Notes: generated by a model from the sequence alone, not told the origin. A stretch of DNA of 64,000 nucleotides from Achatina immaculata (GCA_009760885.1 CM019702.1:52551282-52615281), one strand, 5' to 3'. Shown: positions 31,891 to 45,225, counted from the first letter of the stretch. Made by a program: numbers and translations.

Positions 31891-34800
31891 CAAATGAGTT
31901 ATAAACTTATAAGATAGAATTTCATTTGATGAAACCTCTTATATAAGTATATGTCACTTTTATTGAAATGTATATATTTGCTCGCCCTACAGATATGCTC
32001 TTCTGTACTATCTGCAACGTGTTATACTAGTTGAAGCGTTACATTCACACCTTGAATACTACTTTTGTTTCTCACGATACATGATCTTCTCTTTGGTTAT
32101 TAATCGATACTGACTTTACTCCATTACGGTCGAGATCTTATTCTTTCAAGTACAATCTCTTTCGTCGTCTGTAATCTGTTTTATTGTCTGTTTTACCATA
32201 CGGCTCGCAGACTTACTTCCCTGGAACGATCATACTTTCAGTGGCAAACTGCACAGTAGCAGCTATGTTAGGTTATAATGACTTATAGTGCAGGGGATGA
32301 TCTTGGCGATGAACGATGTGACTTGTATAACTGTGACAGTAAGAAATCCAGGAAAAAACATGACAATACGATAATTCCAATCGAGACAACAACCTATTGC
32401 AAACGACTATTGACGTCCAAAGACTTCGTCGCCAACAGAAATTCTAACATTCTAAATCCCTACTCTAATTCACTACAGAAAACTATATTTACTAAGGTAA
32501 AACGAGTACATAAACTGCCCTATCTGAATGTCTAACTTCAGCTGTCTTGATCATCTGATTTCTCTCTCATTCTCCGAGCTTCATGTCTAAGACGTGAGAT
32601 GCAGGCATCTGTTTTAAAGGTGAATGAAATGTAAACATATACAAGTTAATAAATTTTGAGGGACATAACCGTGGTTTTTTCTAGATTTTCAATCCAATAT
32701 GGTTTATTTACCTTCCTTTCTCTAACTTCTACTTCAGAAATCGCCTTACTGTTATACTTAACTATCTTACAATTTCTTAATTGATAAAACTTAAAAAGAT
32801 ATGTTAGAAATTGACATCGTCAATACGCACCTAATGACAATATGCATATTTTGAAAAAAGGTCAATAATGAATATAAGCATATATAAAAAAAACGATGTC
32901 TGATAAAGTTTATTTAAAAGAAAAATGCAATATATAGGTCGATTTACCAACCATACAGTCACTATAATCATCATGTGCCTTGCGGTGATGCCAATGTATC
33001 TCCTGGAGTTCCCTTACTTAAAATTTTCTGTCTGCTCTTTTGGTGCTTTTAAGTATGCCATCTCGTTAGACCGCCTATGATTGTTTTCTTTGTATAGCAC
33101 ATATTAAAATCTTCATCACTTGACTAGGGGAAAGAGGGGGAGCGGGGGAACTGTTCTGATGTTACAAGAGTTTCTATGTTGTTAATTGTACGTCACTGTA
33201 TCGATATCTACTTTTATTTCACATTGCAAATAGGCGTGTTCCCTTTCATGATATAAGCACTGTTCACCTTTTCATGCTAATGTGGTGAAATGTATTAAAC
33301 TGTCATTACTACAGTGTGTCTTTCCTATGTTTTAATCTTTGACTATTAGTTTTGTATTTTAGATGGTCTAGTCTGTTCGCCATATAAGGGAATGCATTGT
33401 TTATTTTTGTTATAAATGTTATAAATTACACAATAATTTGATACCATCTTATCGCTAGTATGATGCAGTGTGTTTTTTCTTTCTAACTTCTGATGTTTTA
33501 GTGCTGTTCAGAAATTCTAATACTTCTTATGATCATAGATTTTGTCTTGTCCGGTGACCATTACATTACATGAATCATTTATCTGAAAGGTACACCAGAA
33601 CGTAAATATTATGTTTGGGCCGCATTCACTTCACACGTGCCAATCAGTCATTTTGTTGGAAGGGTTTGGCGCAGAAATCTCTGAAATTTTACTGCACATC
33701 ATGTCTGAAATATGTTTTCTTTATTCTAAAGTATGCCATTTATTACAACAAATAGAAATAATTTCATAAAATGAATTTATAAATACCCTGTTGCAGTTCT
33801 GAAAATTAAAAAAAAAATAGACCATCACTTCATATAGTGGTCATATTCGTAGATTATGTTGCACACCTCTTTTATCAATCCAGTGACCTGTCAACCTAAC
33901 CAATGAGTTAGACCATTCAATATGACATGTTTTTCAAGGAAGCTTTACTGCAACAAATCGCTCACATTCTGGACTGTTGGTCTTATAAATATGATCATGG
34001 ATTGTCTAAGCAAACGCCTAATGGAGATCCAGAAATGCTTGATTTCTGCTATATTTATTCAATGATTCACACTCTTTGGTTTGTAAATCCATTGCGACGT
34101 ATGCAGATATATCGTTATCAGCCCGTCCTCTAGTGTGAACACTACGCTAGCAGTCATCAATATTCTTTTTCAATACTAGTTTTCAGTGTTATGAAAGTTC
34201 TCTGAAGACCAGTTCGTTTCTTTTTTCTGTCCATGGTATATATTGCATCTTTCTCATCAAAACCACATCTCTGTTAATTCTAGATTCTGTGTAATTGTTT
34301 TGACTGAACAATCATGTGGTTTCATAACCACGTAGCATTAAGTGTTCTATATAGCACTGAAATACTCTTTTCTTCACTTTAAATACAGTTTCGCATGTGA
34401 TGAAAAAAAGCTGCCTCTGCCTCATCTATTCATGGTTTTATTCCATTTGTTCACCTGTCATCTTCTGTTATTGTTCTTGCACGATAACTGAGTGTGCTTA
34501 TCACAACTTCTTTGAGTGCACCACTTACGTTGCGAGGAACCTTACATCTATAACGAGGCCCACAGAATATTCGGGTACTTCAGACAGTGGGGGTATCAGA
34601 GACTGTTCTCATGCTTGCACTGAGTCGCATCATATTACCCGTCAGGAAGCCCTATCTCCAAAATCCTTCCGCCACTCCTGTAGAGTACATCTGGTTCTGG
34701 CATATCATTCTCAGTTTCGGTGTGAATAAATCTAAATATCGTGTTACGCCATCTATCTCTTCTCTAAGACTCAGCTTGATGCTGAACCTAAAGGACCAGT

Positions 34801-35288
34801 TAGCCAACAGCTACTTCAAGAGGGCATATATCTTCTTTCCTGACATCGAATGTGTGGCCACGTTTTCTGTTCTTGAGATGTCGAAGATTATAATATTCTT
34901 ATAATAATTTTTAGATTGGTTGTTTGAGATAGGCAAGCTCTAGCGTTCATTTCAACTTACTCTTTTTGTCTACCACGTTCTACCTTTTGTTTTATATTTC
35001 TTTTTCGACACACTTGATCTTCAGCTTGTCTTTTATGGTCTCCTTTCTCATATACCTTTCCGTACTGAAGAGAAAAATAGACTGCTCGACAGAGCTCAGT
35101 GATTTTCGCATGCAAATTACTCGTGACTGTTTTCTGTACCATTATAATTCCTCTTCCTCCCGCAGGCGCAGGCAGTGCCCAGTTTCCTAAAAGAGCGGAT
35201 CTCAAGTAAACTTTCTGAAACTGTATTTATACATTATTTGTGTCTCTTTCTATGTATACCACATCTACGAATTATTCATTTTGCTTAC
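31891..35288. other. Intron 1 of copy 1, homologous to copies 2 and 3
   Basis: No coding exon. Blocks near 33040-33080 (catctcgttagac), 33920-34080 and 34560-34740 have diverged counterparts in copy 2 (about 49140-49180 and 50280-50430). Copy 3 has counterparts at about 61740-61770, 62270-62420 and 62600-62720. Small frames here (e.g. 33927-34133) are not conserved in the counterparts. Confidence 0.65.
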
Positions 35289-35496
35289 CCAAGAGACTAA
35301 CGTTGATTGGTTCTTTGAAGCCCTGCTTGACAAAGCACATGATATTGATGATGTTTGTTACAACACCAAAAACGTTAACCATTTGACACAGAACTCCAGC
35401 GATGCACCATGTTAGTATGTCTGCTATCTGCCTATTTAAAAGAGGAACGTTGTGTGTATAAACTGTAGAAGTGGAAACGTTGCATCCGTCTGTCAT
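35289..35496 (-). CDS. Copy 1 exon A (N-terminus, TM1)
   Basis: 208 nt from ATG to the phase-1 donor gtaagc. A short Ser/Thr-rich N-terminus with one NVS sequon is followed by TM1 (ILTWCIAGVLCQMVNVFG, VTNIINIMCF) and KQGFKEPINVSLL. It matches copy 2 closely. Confidence 0.85.
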
Positions 35497-35739
35497 TGCA
35501 GAACGTTAGAACTGGACTTGCAGTAAAGGTAGAATGTGTCTATTGTTTCAGTTTTCTGAAAAAAAAGTCAAATGCTTCTATATTATTCATAAAGTATTCA
35601 AAAATGAAAATCAGTGAAAGGTATATCAAGTATTAGAAAGGAAAACGAACGTGGAATTAACAAAGGTAAATAATATTGTTCAACACTGTATTTATATTTC
35701 AGTTTATTCTTTTGTTCGATTCTTAAAAAGCAAAACTAA

Positions 35740-35965
35740 GCTTTGGATTTCTTCTTCTTCTCTTTCGCTTCAACCACCAAGATCGCCCTGTGATCCTTCT
35801 GAATTTACTTCTGTAGTTCTCGCCATAGTCTCATTTATTTTGGAGGCTCAGAGCATCGTGGAGCTTGGTCTATATTCTCGGTAGGTCACAGAAGCGGCAT
35901 TGCGTGACACTGTGGTTTTTGTTGCACCAGTTTAGTCTAGAGTTAGACTTTCAAGCTTTGGATGG
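35740..35965 (-). repeat. Dispersed repeat, short copy
   Basis: Shares aagatcgccctgtgatcc, attgcgtgacac and gttgcaccagttta with 38235-38480. Both copies start at a (TTC)n run, which would be a (GAA)n 3' tail if the element points to the minus strand. Confidence 0.7.
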
Positions 35966-36402
35966 AAAGTTTTATTCAAATTCCGGAATATGAATTCATT
36001 AACTCAGTAATGATTTTAGGACTCATATGGTGTAAGTGCGAAATTTCATTTCTAAATGTCATGCTCTTGTGCCGTTGTGTTACCGAAGAGCACATGAAGT
36101 AAGGCAAAATTGTGTATAAAGAACAGGAATATGCAGACACGGCTAAATATTTTTGGATTAACAACTCACAAAATCAAAACTATTTTATATGTAGTGTTAA
36201 ATATGTTTACATTTGTCGTTTATAAGGGAGACAACACAACAAAACTGGCAGCTTCTGAAGCAGAAAATACGATGTAAAACACGACGAAAGAACCACTTAG
36301 TTTTCAAGATCACAAGAAAAAAATATTTCTAACAATAATTAACTCCCTCTCTCTCTTGTGCCCAATTCTTAACCCTTTTGAAATACAGATCAATCAATAT
36401 CT

Positions 36403-36433
<31 letters not shown>

Positions 36434-37636
36434 CCTCTCTACGTCCTAATATCTGACTGTGTATTAAAACATATACTGTATGATAAAAATTATTTATATG
36501 AGCTATGTCTTGGAGTGCCAGGTGGAGACCCAGGACTAGTTGCTATCAGTACCCGACTCAAACACAGAAAGTGACCCGTAGGTAGTACTTATACAGGTAG
36601 TACAGGTGTCTGTGGGTATGTGAATTTTTGTCATTTGCTTTATACAGTTAGATTTTGTGATGATTGATTATAAAATAGGTTTTCTTGCTTTTCCGCTGAC
36701 AAATGTTTCATATACATCACTAAAGTTAAGGGCCAACGGGTCTTATCAGGAACAAAGTTTAAAGTCTTTTGTAGAAATCCCTTCCCCGCCCTTCACACAG
36801 TACTTATGTTATCTTTATGTACTTAAATATTCTTCCACTGTTTTGTATAGTTATGTTTATTGACGCATATTAAAACAATAACTTTTCTTGCCTTTTCTAT
36901 TTATGAGTGAAATGCATCATCAAAGTTCCGAGACATCAGGCCCTTTCAATACCCAGGTCACAGCCAGTTATATGGGACTGGCTCACAAACCTTTTCTACC
37001 ACACTCTATATCGGACCTGTGCATGAGTAGTAATTATTTGAACATTATAAATTCAGTAACATTTTATTCAAGTGACAACTGATTCCTAAAATTTCTTTAA
37101 TGACACTTTATGTTCAGCAGTTAATGACAAGGTATGGCAAATAACACAAGACACTAAATTTTTAACGGTAAATTACTGATAAACTGCCAACGTAAGTTTA
37201 ACAATTTTTTTTTTCATTTTTAAGGATAAATATCTTAGTGACAATTAATAGGGTGTTATTATTCTAATATCCATAAGCAAGTGCAGTTAGATAAGGTTTA
37301 TGCAAATTATAACTGTGCAGAATGTGACATGACATAAAAACATTCAAGTGTATAAGTTTTTCATTGTCGAACATGTTATGTTTATATACTGAAGAACAGT
37401 TTAAATGATGCACGTTAGTCTTTAAACATAAACTTTCTCATCGCGATTACACATATTTTACTAATGTGACAGTTTACATTCCCCAAAATAGTGTAATCAG
37501 AGGTGAACACATGAAGTTACACAAACAAGATTCACCAGCGCGGGTGTAATCTCAGTGACACAGAAAATATGTTAAATAATGCGTGTAATTCACAGACAGA
37601 TAACGTGAAAAAGACTATAATAAATAATACACTCAC

Positions 37637-37712
37637 ATGTATTCAATATTAGTCTTCTCCGATGTCCATCATGCAGCTCGCAACGTCTTCACTGCAGCCG
37701 GCGAGGTTATTA
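37637..37712 (-). promoter_or_regulatory. Candidate 5' non-coding exon of copy 1
   Basis: A block conserved with 53029-53118. Its gene-sense 3' end reads tacat followed by gtgagt, a consensus donor. Copy 2 has tatag followed by gtaacg at the aligned site. I infer a non-coding first exon about 2.1 kb upstream of exon A. No TATA box is assigned. Confidence 0.3.
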
Positions 37713-38224
37713 TGCAGCTGTGTTATTGTTAGCCAATAGCACTTCGATGAAAACTAGAAAGAAATGAAATGATGTTTGAGGAAGTTAAGAAACAAACAGA
37801 AACGTTCAGCAATGTAACACAGGTTCTAACATTAGTTTTCTGTGTGTCCTATTCCGTTTACCTTGGGCTAATTGACTCTTTCTTTTCTTATTATAGTGAA
37901 AAATCCCCTATGTTTTATAACCAAGACTGTTCAAATATTAATGCTTTACTGCAAGGCTTTAAAACGAGGAAGCAAACTATTCACTAACTTGAGCACGCTG
38001 GTAAAATATCAGACGTGTACGTTGATAAGAAAACGGGAAGAAATAGGACAAGAAGAGAAAGTCTAAGTGATCATGTTGTCTGATAGAAAAGAAATAAGAA
38101 GTTTAAAAAAAAACAACTCCAGAGTAACATTTATGAAGCTGTTTCTGGTAGTGAGTGCTTAGATACTTTGTGATTGTTAAAATCTAAAATATTAGCAATT
38201 ATATGTGAATTGATATTTTTCTGT

Positions 38225-39040
38225 TGGAAACTGTCTTCTTCTTCTTATTATTCTTCTTCGTTCACTTCTACCATCAAGATCGCCCTGTGATCCTACTGAA
38301 TTTACTCCTGTTGTCCTTGATAGGACTGTGGTCCTCCTGTGATCCCATAGAAGGCCATAAGAGATCCCTGAGAGGACCACAAAAGGTTCAGAGTATCTAT
38401 CGTGGGGCTTGCGTCTGTATTCTCGGTGGGTCTCATAAACGGTATTGCGTGACACGGGTTTTCGTTGCACCAGTTTAATCTAGAGTTGGACTTTCTCACC
38501 GGAAAACATCGATGTGTTTTGGATATTCATATATCTCCGCCTGGTTGCCCATCCAGTCTAGCGTTAGACTTTCTCACCGGAAGACCTCAGCGTGATTAGG
38601 AGACGCATATATCCCCGTCGCAGCCTATCTAGACTGCAATGGTCCAGTGTCTCCAACGTCAACGTTTTGTGGTCATGGCCGCTACCCTTCCTAGTTGTGA
38701 CCAGGACGTAGCTTTTGTCCAGGAGGACGAATCCTCGCCACTAGTAGTTTCACCCTTGGGTTAATCCGGAGAGATGGGCCAGTTTAGAGACCATCGGTCG
38801 ACAACACCGTAGTATACCACTGAACTGGCTGGCTAGCTGTTAATATGCTTCGCTCGACGGACAAACCACCCGCTTCTGCATTTTAACACCTTAACTCTCA
38901 CCGTCCGGGAAGGGAGTGAAAACCTGTCTCCCCACGCACGGAACTCGAGAGCGCTTTCTCGCCAAAAGAACGGTCAGCCTGCACAACAGCAGCCCGCTGT
39001 GAAGTTCTGTGGGACTGGCTGGTGGAAGCTGTAATATTTA
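38225..39040 (-). repeat. Unidentified GC-richer dispersed repeat (~0.8 kb)
   Basis: Differs from its surroundings by higher GC. The (TTC)n end at 38232-38260 suggests a minus-strand element with a (GAA)n tail. A block with gactttctcaccggaa occurs twice (38488 and 38566), an internal tandem duplication of about 78 bp. The tail half is also at 35740-35965. I do not recognise the family. A 92-codon minus frame (38470-38192) is Arg-rich and probably fortuitous. Confidence 0.6.
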
Positions 39041-39864
39041 TCACTTTATTGTGGTAATTATGTGACAGGCTTTAGAAATCTGGGTGAGACTTGTGTAAAA
39101 CTTGTAAGTGCAAGTTTACATTTTACAACAAGTGGGGAGGAATATTGTATCCAGATGTTACAGATCAACAATCCTTTTCGCAGTGTTTTACTGTACTCGA
39201 GGCCAATATAGCTCCTCCATCATGACCCCCAACCTGGGTTCTCCCCTCCCTGATATATTGTATGTTAATTATGCATAATCCTGAACATTTAATCAATACA
39301 CAATTGACATGCAGTACAAATCATCAAGTCAGAAATTAAGGACACAGCTTTTAATCTCACTATACGCCACAATAACACATACAACTGACATTGACATCAA
39401 CATGAAATCAGGGCATGTATCATTATAATGATAATTAAGCATGGTGTCATATGATAATTATTTCTCATGCAGTATTATTCAAAATCTGATATACCTGTGG
39501 TCCTGGGCTCTACTGGCCCTACACGTAGCCTACACTACTAATGTGCGATGACATGTATTCCTTTGTCATGACAGACCTCTATATAACCGCGTTGCTGCAT
39601 CACAAGATCAGCCTACATGAACGTATAATAACAAATAAAATATATAGTCCATCCAATATAACTATAAATCACACTGAAAATCACGTCCATGTTGATACAT
39701 AAATACAGAAACGTACATCACGGCTTACTACACAACTACATAATCTACACCACATGAGGTGGACACGAGCAGAATGTACGAAACAATCATAATAATCTCA
39801 GCACAGCTAAATGCAACATCGCCCGGCCATTTCCTCTATCTACACTGCATGACAGCTAATGTTT

Positions 39865-39906
<42 letters not shown>

Positions 39907-40763
39907 GAAACCAACAACCAACCACGTGAACGATGGCGCCTCGGTCAAGATCGTACACCCTTCTTTCTAAGCGTGTATCGTCCAAACTAGTTTACGTAAA
40001 GCTGGCAGTTTTTAAACTGTATCTTTCATTCTGCATGCATATATATATATGCATATGCATGACATCTACACAGTTGTATATTTATTTGCTCATACCAACA
40101 GCTGAAGAGTCATTTTAAGGAACCAATAATTCGTACTTAAGTTGCCATTTGGTAATTTAAAAATTGATATGTTCTTATTTCACTGACCACTTAATGATGA
40201 AACAGAACTAAGCAACATGCAACTGCAACAGCATCATATCAAATATACTGGTTGCTTCTACTGATAAGCCACAGAATAACATATTAATTCAGAAATAAGT
40301 GTACTTAAAATTTTAAAAAACTAATACGAAACTGCAGTCCATGTTATATTAACAGATGCTGAAGGTTAAAAAAAAAGCAAAAAAAGACATTATAGTTTGT
40401 TTTTTTTTAACAGTATTCCAGTCGAGAAAGCATTTCATAATTTTAAAAACGGAAGCTTGGATAATGGTAAATAACTGGAAATTAAATGGAGTTTCTTTTT
40501 AGTGAAGACCGATTGCCAGAGACTAACTTTTTAGATACGTGTATATGAATTATCAAAGAGCAAAGACTAATGCAGGGGTAGAGTTAGGGGTGGTTAGGCA
40601 TACATCTGAGAGATGCAAGTCATACATGTTAGAAGAAAGAAGATGAATTATATGATGACGTCACGTGTTATAAACAGTGCAAAGTGTAACAAACCAGTTT
40701 TGCGCGGAGTAATCATTGTTTTTTGGAAAACAAAAAAAAAGAAAGAAAAACAGATAAAATAGA
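39041..40763. other. Region without recognised gene
   Basis: AT-rich DNA with an (AT)n microsatellite at 39867-39905. The phrase aatctcactatacgccacaa (39353) recurs at 42819, indicating another dispersed repeat. Confidence 0.5.
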
Positions 40764-41455
40764 TGTTCATTCATTCCTTTGCATGTCCCTTGCGGAACTT
40801 TGCCTCCCAAACAGCACTCCTGTAGGCCTCTCGGTTGTGAGCAAGATGGCCTGCTGCTGCTGCATCCATTTCCAGATCGTCAACGATGTCTTGCAGCCAT
40901 CTTCGTTTCGGTCTTCCTCTTTTTCTTTTTCCCATTATGTATCCTTCCAATACGGTCTTCTCTAAATTATCATGACGTTTAATGTGGCCAAAATATTTAA
41001 GTTTTCTCTCTTTAATCCTCTTTACTAGCCAGCCTTCTTCAATATTAAGCTCTTGTAGTATAGATATATTTGTTCTTTTTTGTGTCCACGATATTTGGAG
41101 AACTCTTCTATAGCATTTACATTCAAAGGCATTTATGTGCTTCTCAGCTGTTTTGTTAAGTGTCCAGGTCTCACAGGCATATGTTGCGATGGGAAAGATG
41201 CATGCCCTTAAAAATCTTATTTTTGTGGTTCTGTCTGCTCCTCTCCACAGATTCTTTATTTGTTTTACTTTCTGAAGAGCAATAGATGTCCTCCTTTTAA
41301 TTTCCCGCATTGTATCTCCATTATTAGTTAGTAGTGATCCAAGATATTCAAAACTCTCCACTTCTTCCAGTTTTTCCTCACTGATACATATTTCAGTTGC
41401 CTTGTTTGTTTTGTCAGTTGTCATCACTTTAGTTTTCTTTGCATTAAGATAGAGC
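40764..41455 (-). mobile_element. RTE-like LINE 3' part, 231-codon open frame
   Basis: The best-preserved C-terminal copy of this family here. The minus-strand frame 41466-40771 has LYLNAKKTKVM, VESFEYLGSLLTNNGD, ATYACETWTLNKTAEKHINA and KYFGHIKRHDNLEKTVLEG. It ends KRKRGRPKRRWLQDIVDDLE and AKFRKGHAKE, then the stop and an (ATGA)n tail. These are the thumb and C-terminal zone after the reverse-transcriptase core. The element is 5'-truncated near 41455. The frame is uninterrupted, so this insertion is young compared with the others. Confidence 0.88.
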
Positions 41456-43429
41456 ATTCTTTGCATTAAAATAGATGTAGGATATATTAAAGAAAGTAAG
41501 ATAGTGACTTACATTGTTTTATTTCTTTCACGTCAAAACTGTTTTATCTGTTTTTTTCTTTCCGGAATTAGAATTGAAACGTTAAGCAACTAGACACTGA
41601 AGAAGAATTAATCTGAGAGTTGGTGCGACAGGGCATATTTGTTTTCTAATCATAGATATATCCAATAATAACTGAAGTGATTCCTGTAACAGAATGTTTA
41701 TTATGATGCAGAATTCGGGAAAGGTCATTGTTTTGTGGTCCAACAGTTGTTTCCGAGACTTACCTGTTTAAGAGAGCACGGAAAATGTTGTCCATGCTCC
41801 TATTGTTCTAGACGTTGCAGTGAGAGGATGTCTTTGTTTCTAGAAGGTCTGCTAGGGATTCCTTGTTTCATTATGCAAGGTATTGTGTTTGGTTGTCCTT
41901 TAGCTCAAAATTGTTACTGAGTCTAGAATAGTAGTTGGGGTTAATCTGTCATTTTAAGGCAGAATGTTGCTCTAGTTCTTTTGTCCTTTTCAGGACAAAG
42001 ATTGTTATGACCTTGGTCATGTAGCACTTATGAGTGTATTGTCCATTTTTGGTCAAGTTTTGAGATTCTAGGTTGAAATGTTAGGTTGTAGGTTTTGGTA
42101 TATATGAAGTTAGAATGTGTTTTTTTCAGTATTGTCTGACTGTGTCCCATGGCGGAGTTAATCGTCCAGATAGTTCTCCCTTATTCATTGCAATTGTTCA
42201 TCAGTTTTTCTTTCCACATTTATTTACACGACTCACTTGCAAATGGGGATACGTCATTAAACTTGTTACCTTTTTTTTTGCTGTAACTATTGGAATCCTG
42301 TGTTATTTGGATCTATGTTGAGTGTCACAACTTGTGTGTTGAGATGAGTGGTAAACTAGTCATGTCCGTGTACTGTCATGTGGTGGTTGTTTATCCTAGG
42401 TTTTCGTAGCTGCATGGTGGATGTCAGTCTAACGACTGTTGTGTCATGTGTGTAGCAGTCACGTAAATCTGCTCAGTACGTAGTGGAGTATGTGACACAG
42501 TGATGTGAAGTAATCAGTCAAATACTCGTTTAGCTGATGTAAAACACTTTTTAACCATTTTAACAGTTCAGAAGCCCAACACCAGGTCAATATGCATGTC
42601 AAACACTTGTAGTTTTTTTTACGGTACAGTAGTGCATTAATACTTGTTTATTCCCACTTGGTAAAGATTTATGAAGTCGAAGATATTTTTTTTCTTTTAG
42701 TGATGTGCAATGAAACTTTCCGGTCACACTTGTGAATTGTTTTTATTTTAAACATGTATGACCCGTTTCTATGTGCAGCTGAGTAGATGAAAGACAGAGA
42801 ATAAAGTCACATCATTTTAATCTCACTATACGCCACAACAACACAGAGTAAAGATGTGTTAAAGTATTATGAACCTTTAAACTACAGCATATACCATTGT
42901 CTGCTCCTCAGCATGTTTCCTGTAACGACCATAAATAAAACAAACAATGTATTAAGTAACTTCACTATAGCATTTCCAACAACTTCAAGGTAAGACACAT
43001 TCTGAAGAATTTCATACGCTATTCGCATTTTCTCTATAAGATCAGGTCTTGTCATTCGACAAACTCCACATTAGACATGCGCAGACCAATAAAACAGTAT
43101 TCGGGCCAAAGATATTCAAGCCTGCGCGAGGTTTTCCAGTCTCGTGATCGAAGACTCTCGAAACATCTATTGGTTACTACGAAGTCAATAGTGATATTAT
43201 ATCCCTTTAGGGAAACCGTGCAAGGGCGTTAACTGCCTGAAAATAAATATCAATCTTATTTCCCTTATACTATTAAACCTGATATGATGGTATGCTTGGA
43301 TTGTGTTGTTCTTGATACTGGAAATATATTAAGTGTTATTTGTAAATATGATATATTGCAAGAAATTACCCCGTCGAGCACTCCCTAATTCACTAGAGTT
43401 TTGTTTATATAAGTGTGTATGTGTGTGTG
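41456..43429. other. Region without recognised gene
   Basis: Only short frames, none with family features. Includes T-rich stretches and a repeat phrase near 42819 shared with 39353. Confidence 0.45.
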
Positions 43430-43631
43430 TTACTGGTCAAAGAAAAAGAGGCAGACCTCGTGAAACTTTGAAGAGGACATTGTAAAGAGAGGCCAAATTA
43501 ACAGGCATAAAATAATTTGATGCGGTTGAAAGACTCGCCGAAGACAGGAAAAATTGGCGAACTACTTTGCGAGCCCTATGTGACGTTTAACTGCACAGGA
43601 AGGATATAAGATAAGATAAGATAAGATAAGA
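43430..43631 (+). mobile_element. Short LINE 3' copy with (ATAAG)n tail
   Basis: Nearly identical to 60290-60460: KRGRPRETLKRT, then EAKLTGIK, DAVERLAEDRKNWRTT and RALCDV, followed by a stop and five units of ataag (43606-43630). A 5'-truncated insertion of about 180 bp. Confidence 0.85.
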
Positions 43632-44294
43632 AGATATACTTTTTACATTGACATACACATTGTTGTCCTACATACAATGATGTTTTTCTACAGATAATAC
43701 ATGTTTGATTTTGAATTCGCATGAGATAGATAACTGACATTTTCTCTGCAGCATCTCAGTGCAAATAATTGTGGAAAATAGAATTTTGATTAAAGACATG
43801 CGTGGCACGTTAATGTTGGTGTTTTGAAATACAAAATGTATGTTGATATTGTTATGTGTTGCATATGTCAAGTTGTTCAGTACTGGGTGGGCACCTTTTT
43901 TCCTTATTCCTGTTTTTAGTATGTAATGTATGTTATGAGGACCCTCATATTTCTTATAATATACTTGTGAGTTAATATACTGTAATGCACTATTTTCTTT
44001 TTCTATTTTGTTCATTCATTTATTCTTATGTTATTATTGCGTACTGGTTATTCTCTAGTAGTGTTGCAATGTGTTAATAGTGTGTGCCACTGTTTAGTCC
44101 AATAAACCTTTATGTGCCGAATGCTGAATTCAGATGAGAATATAAGTGTTGTATTGACATGTGTGTGATAAGAGAAGAGCGCCATGTATTTGGGTTAACC
44201 AGGTTGGCGAAGGAACTATAACCAGAGAATCAGGATGGTCATGGTTGGAATTTTTTTTTCTCCAAATTCCTGTCAAGTGACGTTGTGCGATAGT

Positions 44295-44430
44295 ACAACT
44301 CATTCATTCATTCATTTGCATGTCCTTTGCGGAAATTTGCCTCCCTAACAGCACTCCTGTAGGCCTCTCGGTTGCGAGTAAGATGGCTAGCTGCTGATGC
44401 ATCCATTTGTAGATCATCAACGATAATAGT
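44295..44430 (-). mobile_element. Very short RTE-like LINE 3' copy
   Basis: Matches the last ~120 bp of 40764-41455: tgcatgtcctttgcggaa and gcactcctgtaggcctctcg. An (ATGA)n tail appears as cattcattcattcatt at 44302-44317. Confidence 0.85.
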
Positions 44431-45225
44431 ATAATTGGGAATACTTATATATTTGATCGACCAGAGTTAAATATGCCACGCTGACAGCCTCAACCATCTT
44501 CTACACCACCGAAGTCCGTAGTTCAAGTCACATGAAAATCCCTTCCCATTTCTCTTTTATTCATGTCTAAAAGCACTCTGTTTATTATTTTTTTCATGGT
44601 CTCACTGTGTAATACTATGCTCTGTTACTTGACTGTATGAAATCATTGTTGTTTTCTATTTGTTAGAATTTATATCGAATAATGACTCATGTGATTCTCA
44701 TTTTGTACATATTTTTTTTGGGGGGGGGGAGGGGGGGTTGTATTTCGGTCACACTCGGGGAAAAAGGAAAAACGTTCCAAATACTCCTACACGTTTGTAT
44801 GCTTGCAGAGGAAAGGCAGAGTAAAGTTTCAATACCGTGATCGGTTTTAAAGTATTATGCATGTTTAAAATAGATTATAACTCGCTTTATTAAGTTCAAA
44901 GTTTATTTCATTAGTTGCATATAGCACAATGTGGAGTGTATGTAAAAAAGGGTTGACTAATTACTTACTTATTCATCTTTTGCTTTTTCATGAATATTAT
45001 GTTCAATAACAAATGCTGAATATCTCTGACTGAATGAAATTGTATGATGAAGGGCAGAATAGTAGACAGACCTTCATGCCCAATTCTTAACTCTTCAAAA
45101 ATAAAGCTTATTCGTTCCTTCAGTTTGCCAGTTGTGAAGACTATACTTCCTAAGAACCGTGGATCATATTTTGTTTTTTATATATCCAGCTTGTTTCACG
45201 TCACATAAAAAAATTAAAATAATCA
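44431..45225. other. 3' flank of copy 2, no gene seen
   Basis: Includes a G-rich run (44719-44739). No obvious minus-strand AATAAA sits close to the stop of copy 2. Confidence 0.45.

Larger units (their letters stand above)
29373..35496 (-). pseudogene. Chemosensory-type GPCR copy 1, one nonsense codon
   Basis: Three-exon minus-strand receptor: exon A 35496-35289, exon B 31748-31534, exon C 29966-29373. Spliced length is 1017 nt, equal to copy 2. All splice sites look sound (gtaagc; acatag; gtgaga; ttacccag). The only lesion seen is TGA at 31590-31588 (codon 123), where copies 2 and 3 have TGG in SSWITAI. It falls in TM3 just before ERC, so a truncated, non-functional product is expected. 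Exon C is fully open and, in loop 2, identical in protein to copies 2 and 3. Intron 2 holds a Penelope-like fragment and intron 1 a local minisatellite. It could be a recent or segregating pseudogene, or a base-call error. Confidence 0.85.
35497..37750. other. 5' flank of copy 1, homologous to 51239-53130
   Basis: Collinear diverged blocks are shared with the 5' flank of copy 2, e.g. 36938-37080 against 52340-52490 (ccctttcaatacccagg) and 37590-37712 against 52980-53118 (ending ccggcgaggtta). Contains a (CT)n run at 36400-36440 and an inserted repeat at 35740-35965 that copy 2 lacks. Confidence 0.7.

Noticed and set aside
33927..34133. 68-codon frame in intron 1 of copy 1
   Set aside because: The homologous intron blocks of copies 2 and 3 (about 50300 and 62280) do not keep the frame.
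43668..44015. 115-codon minus-strand frame
   Set aside because: No motif recognised, AT-rich, and no neighbouring splice or repeat context. I cannot support it as a gene.
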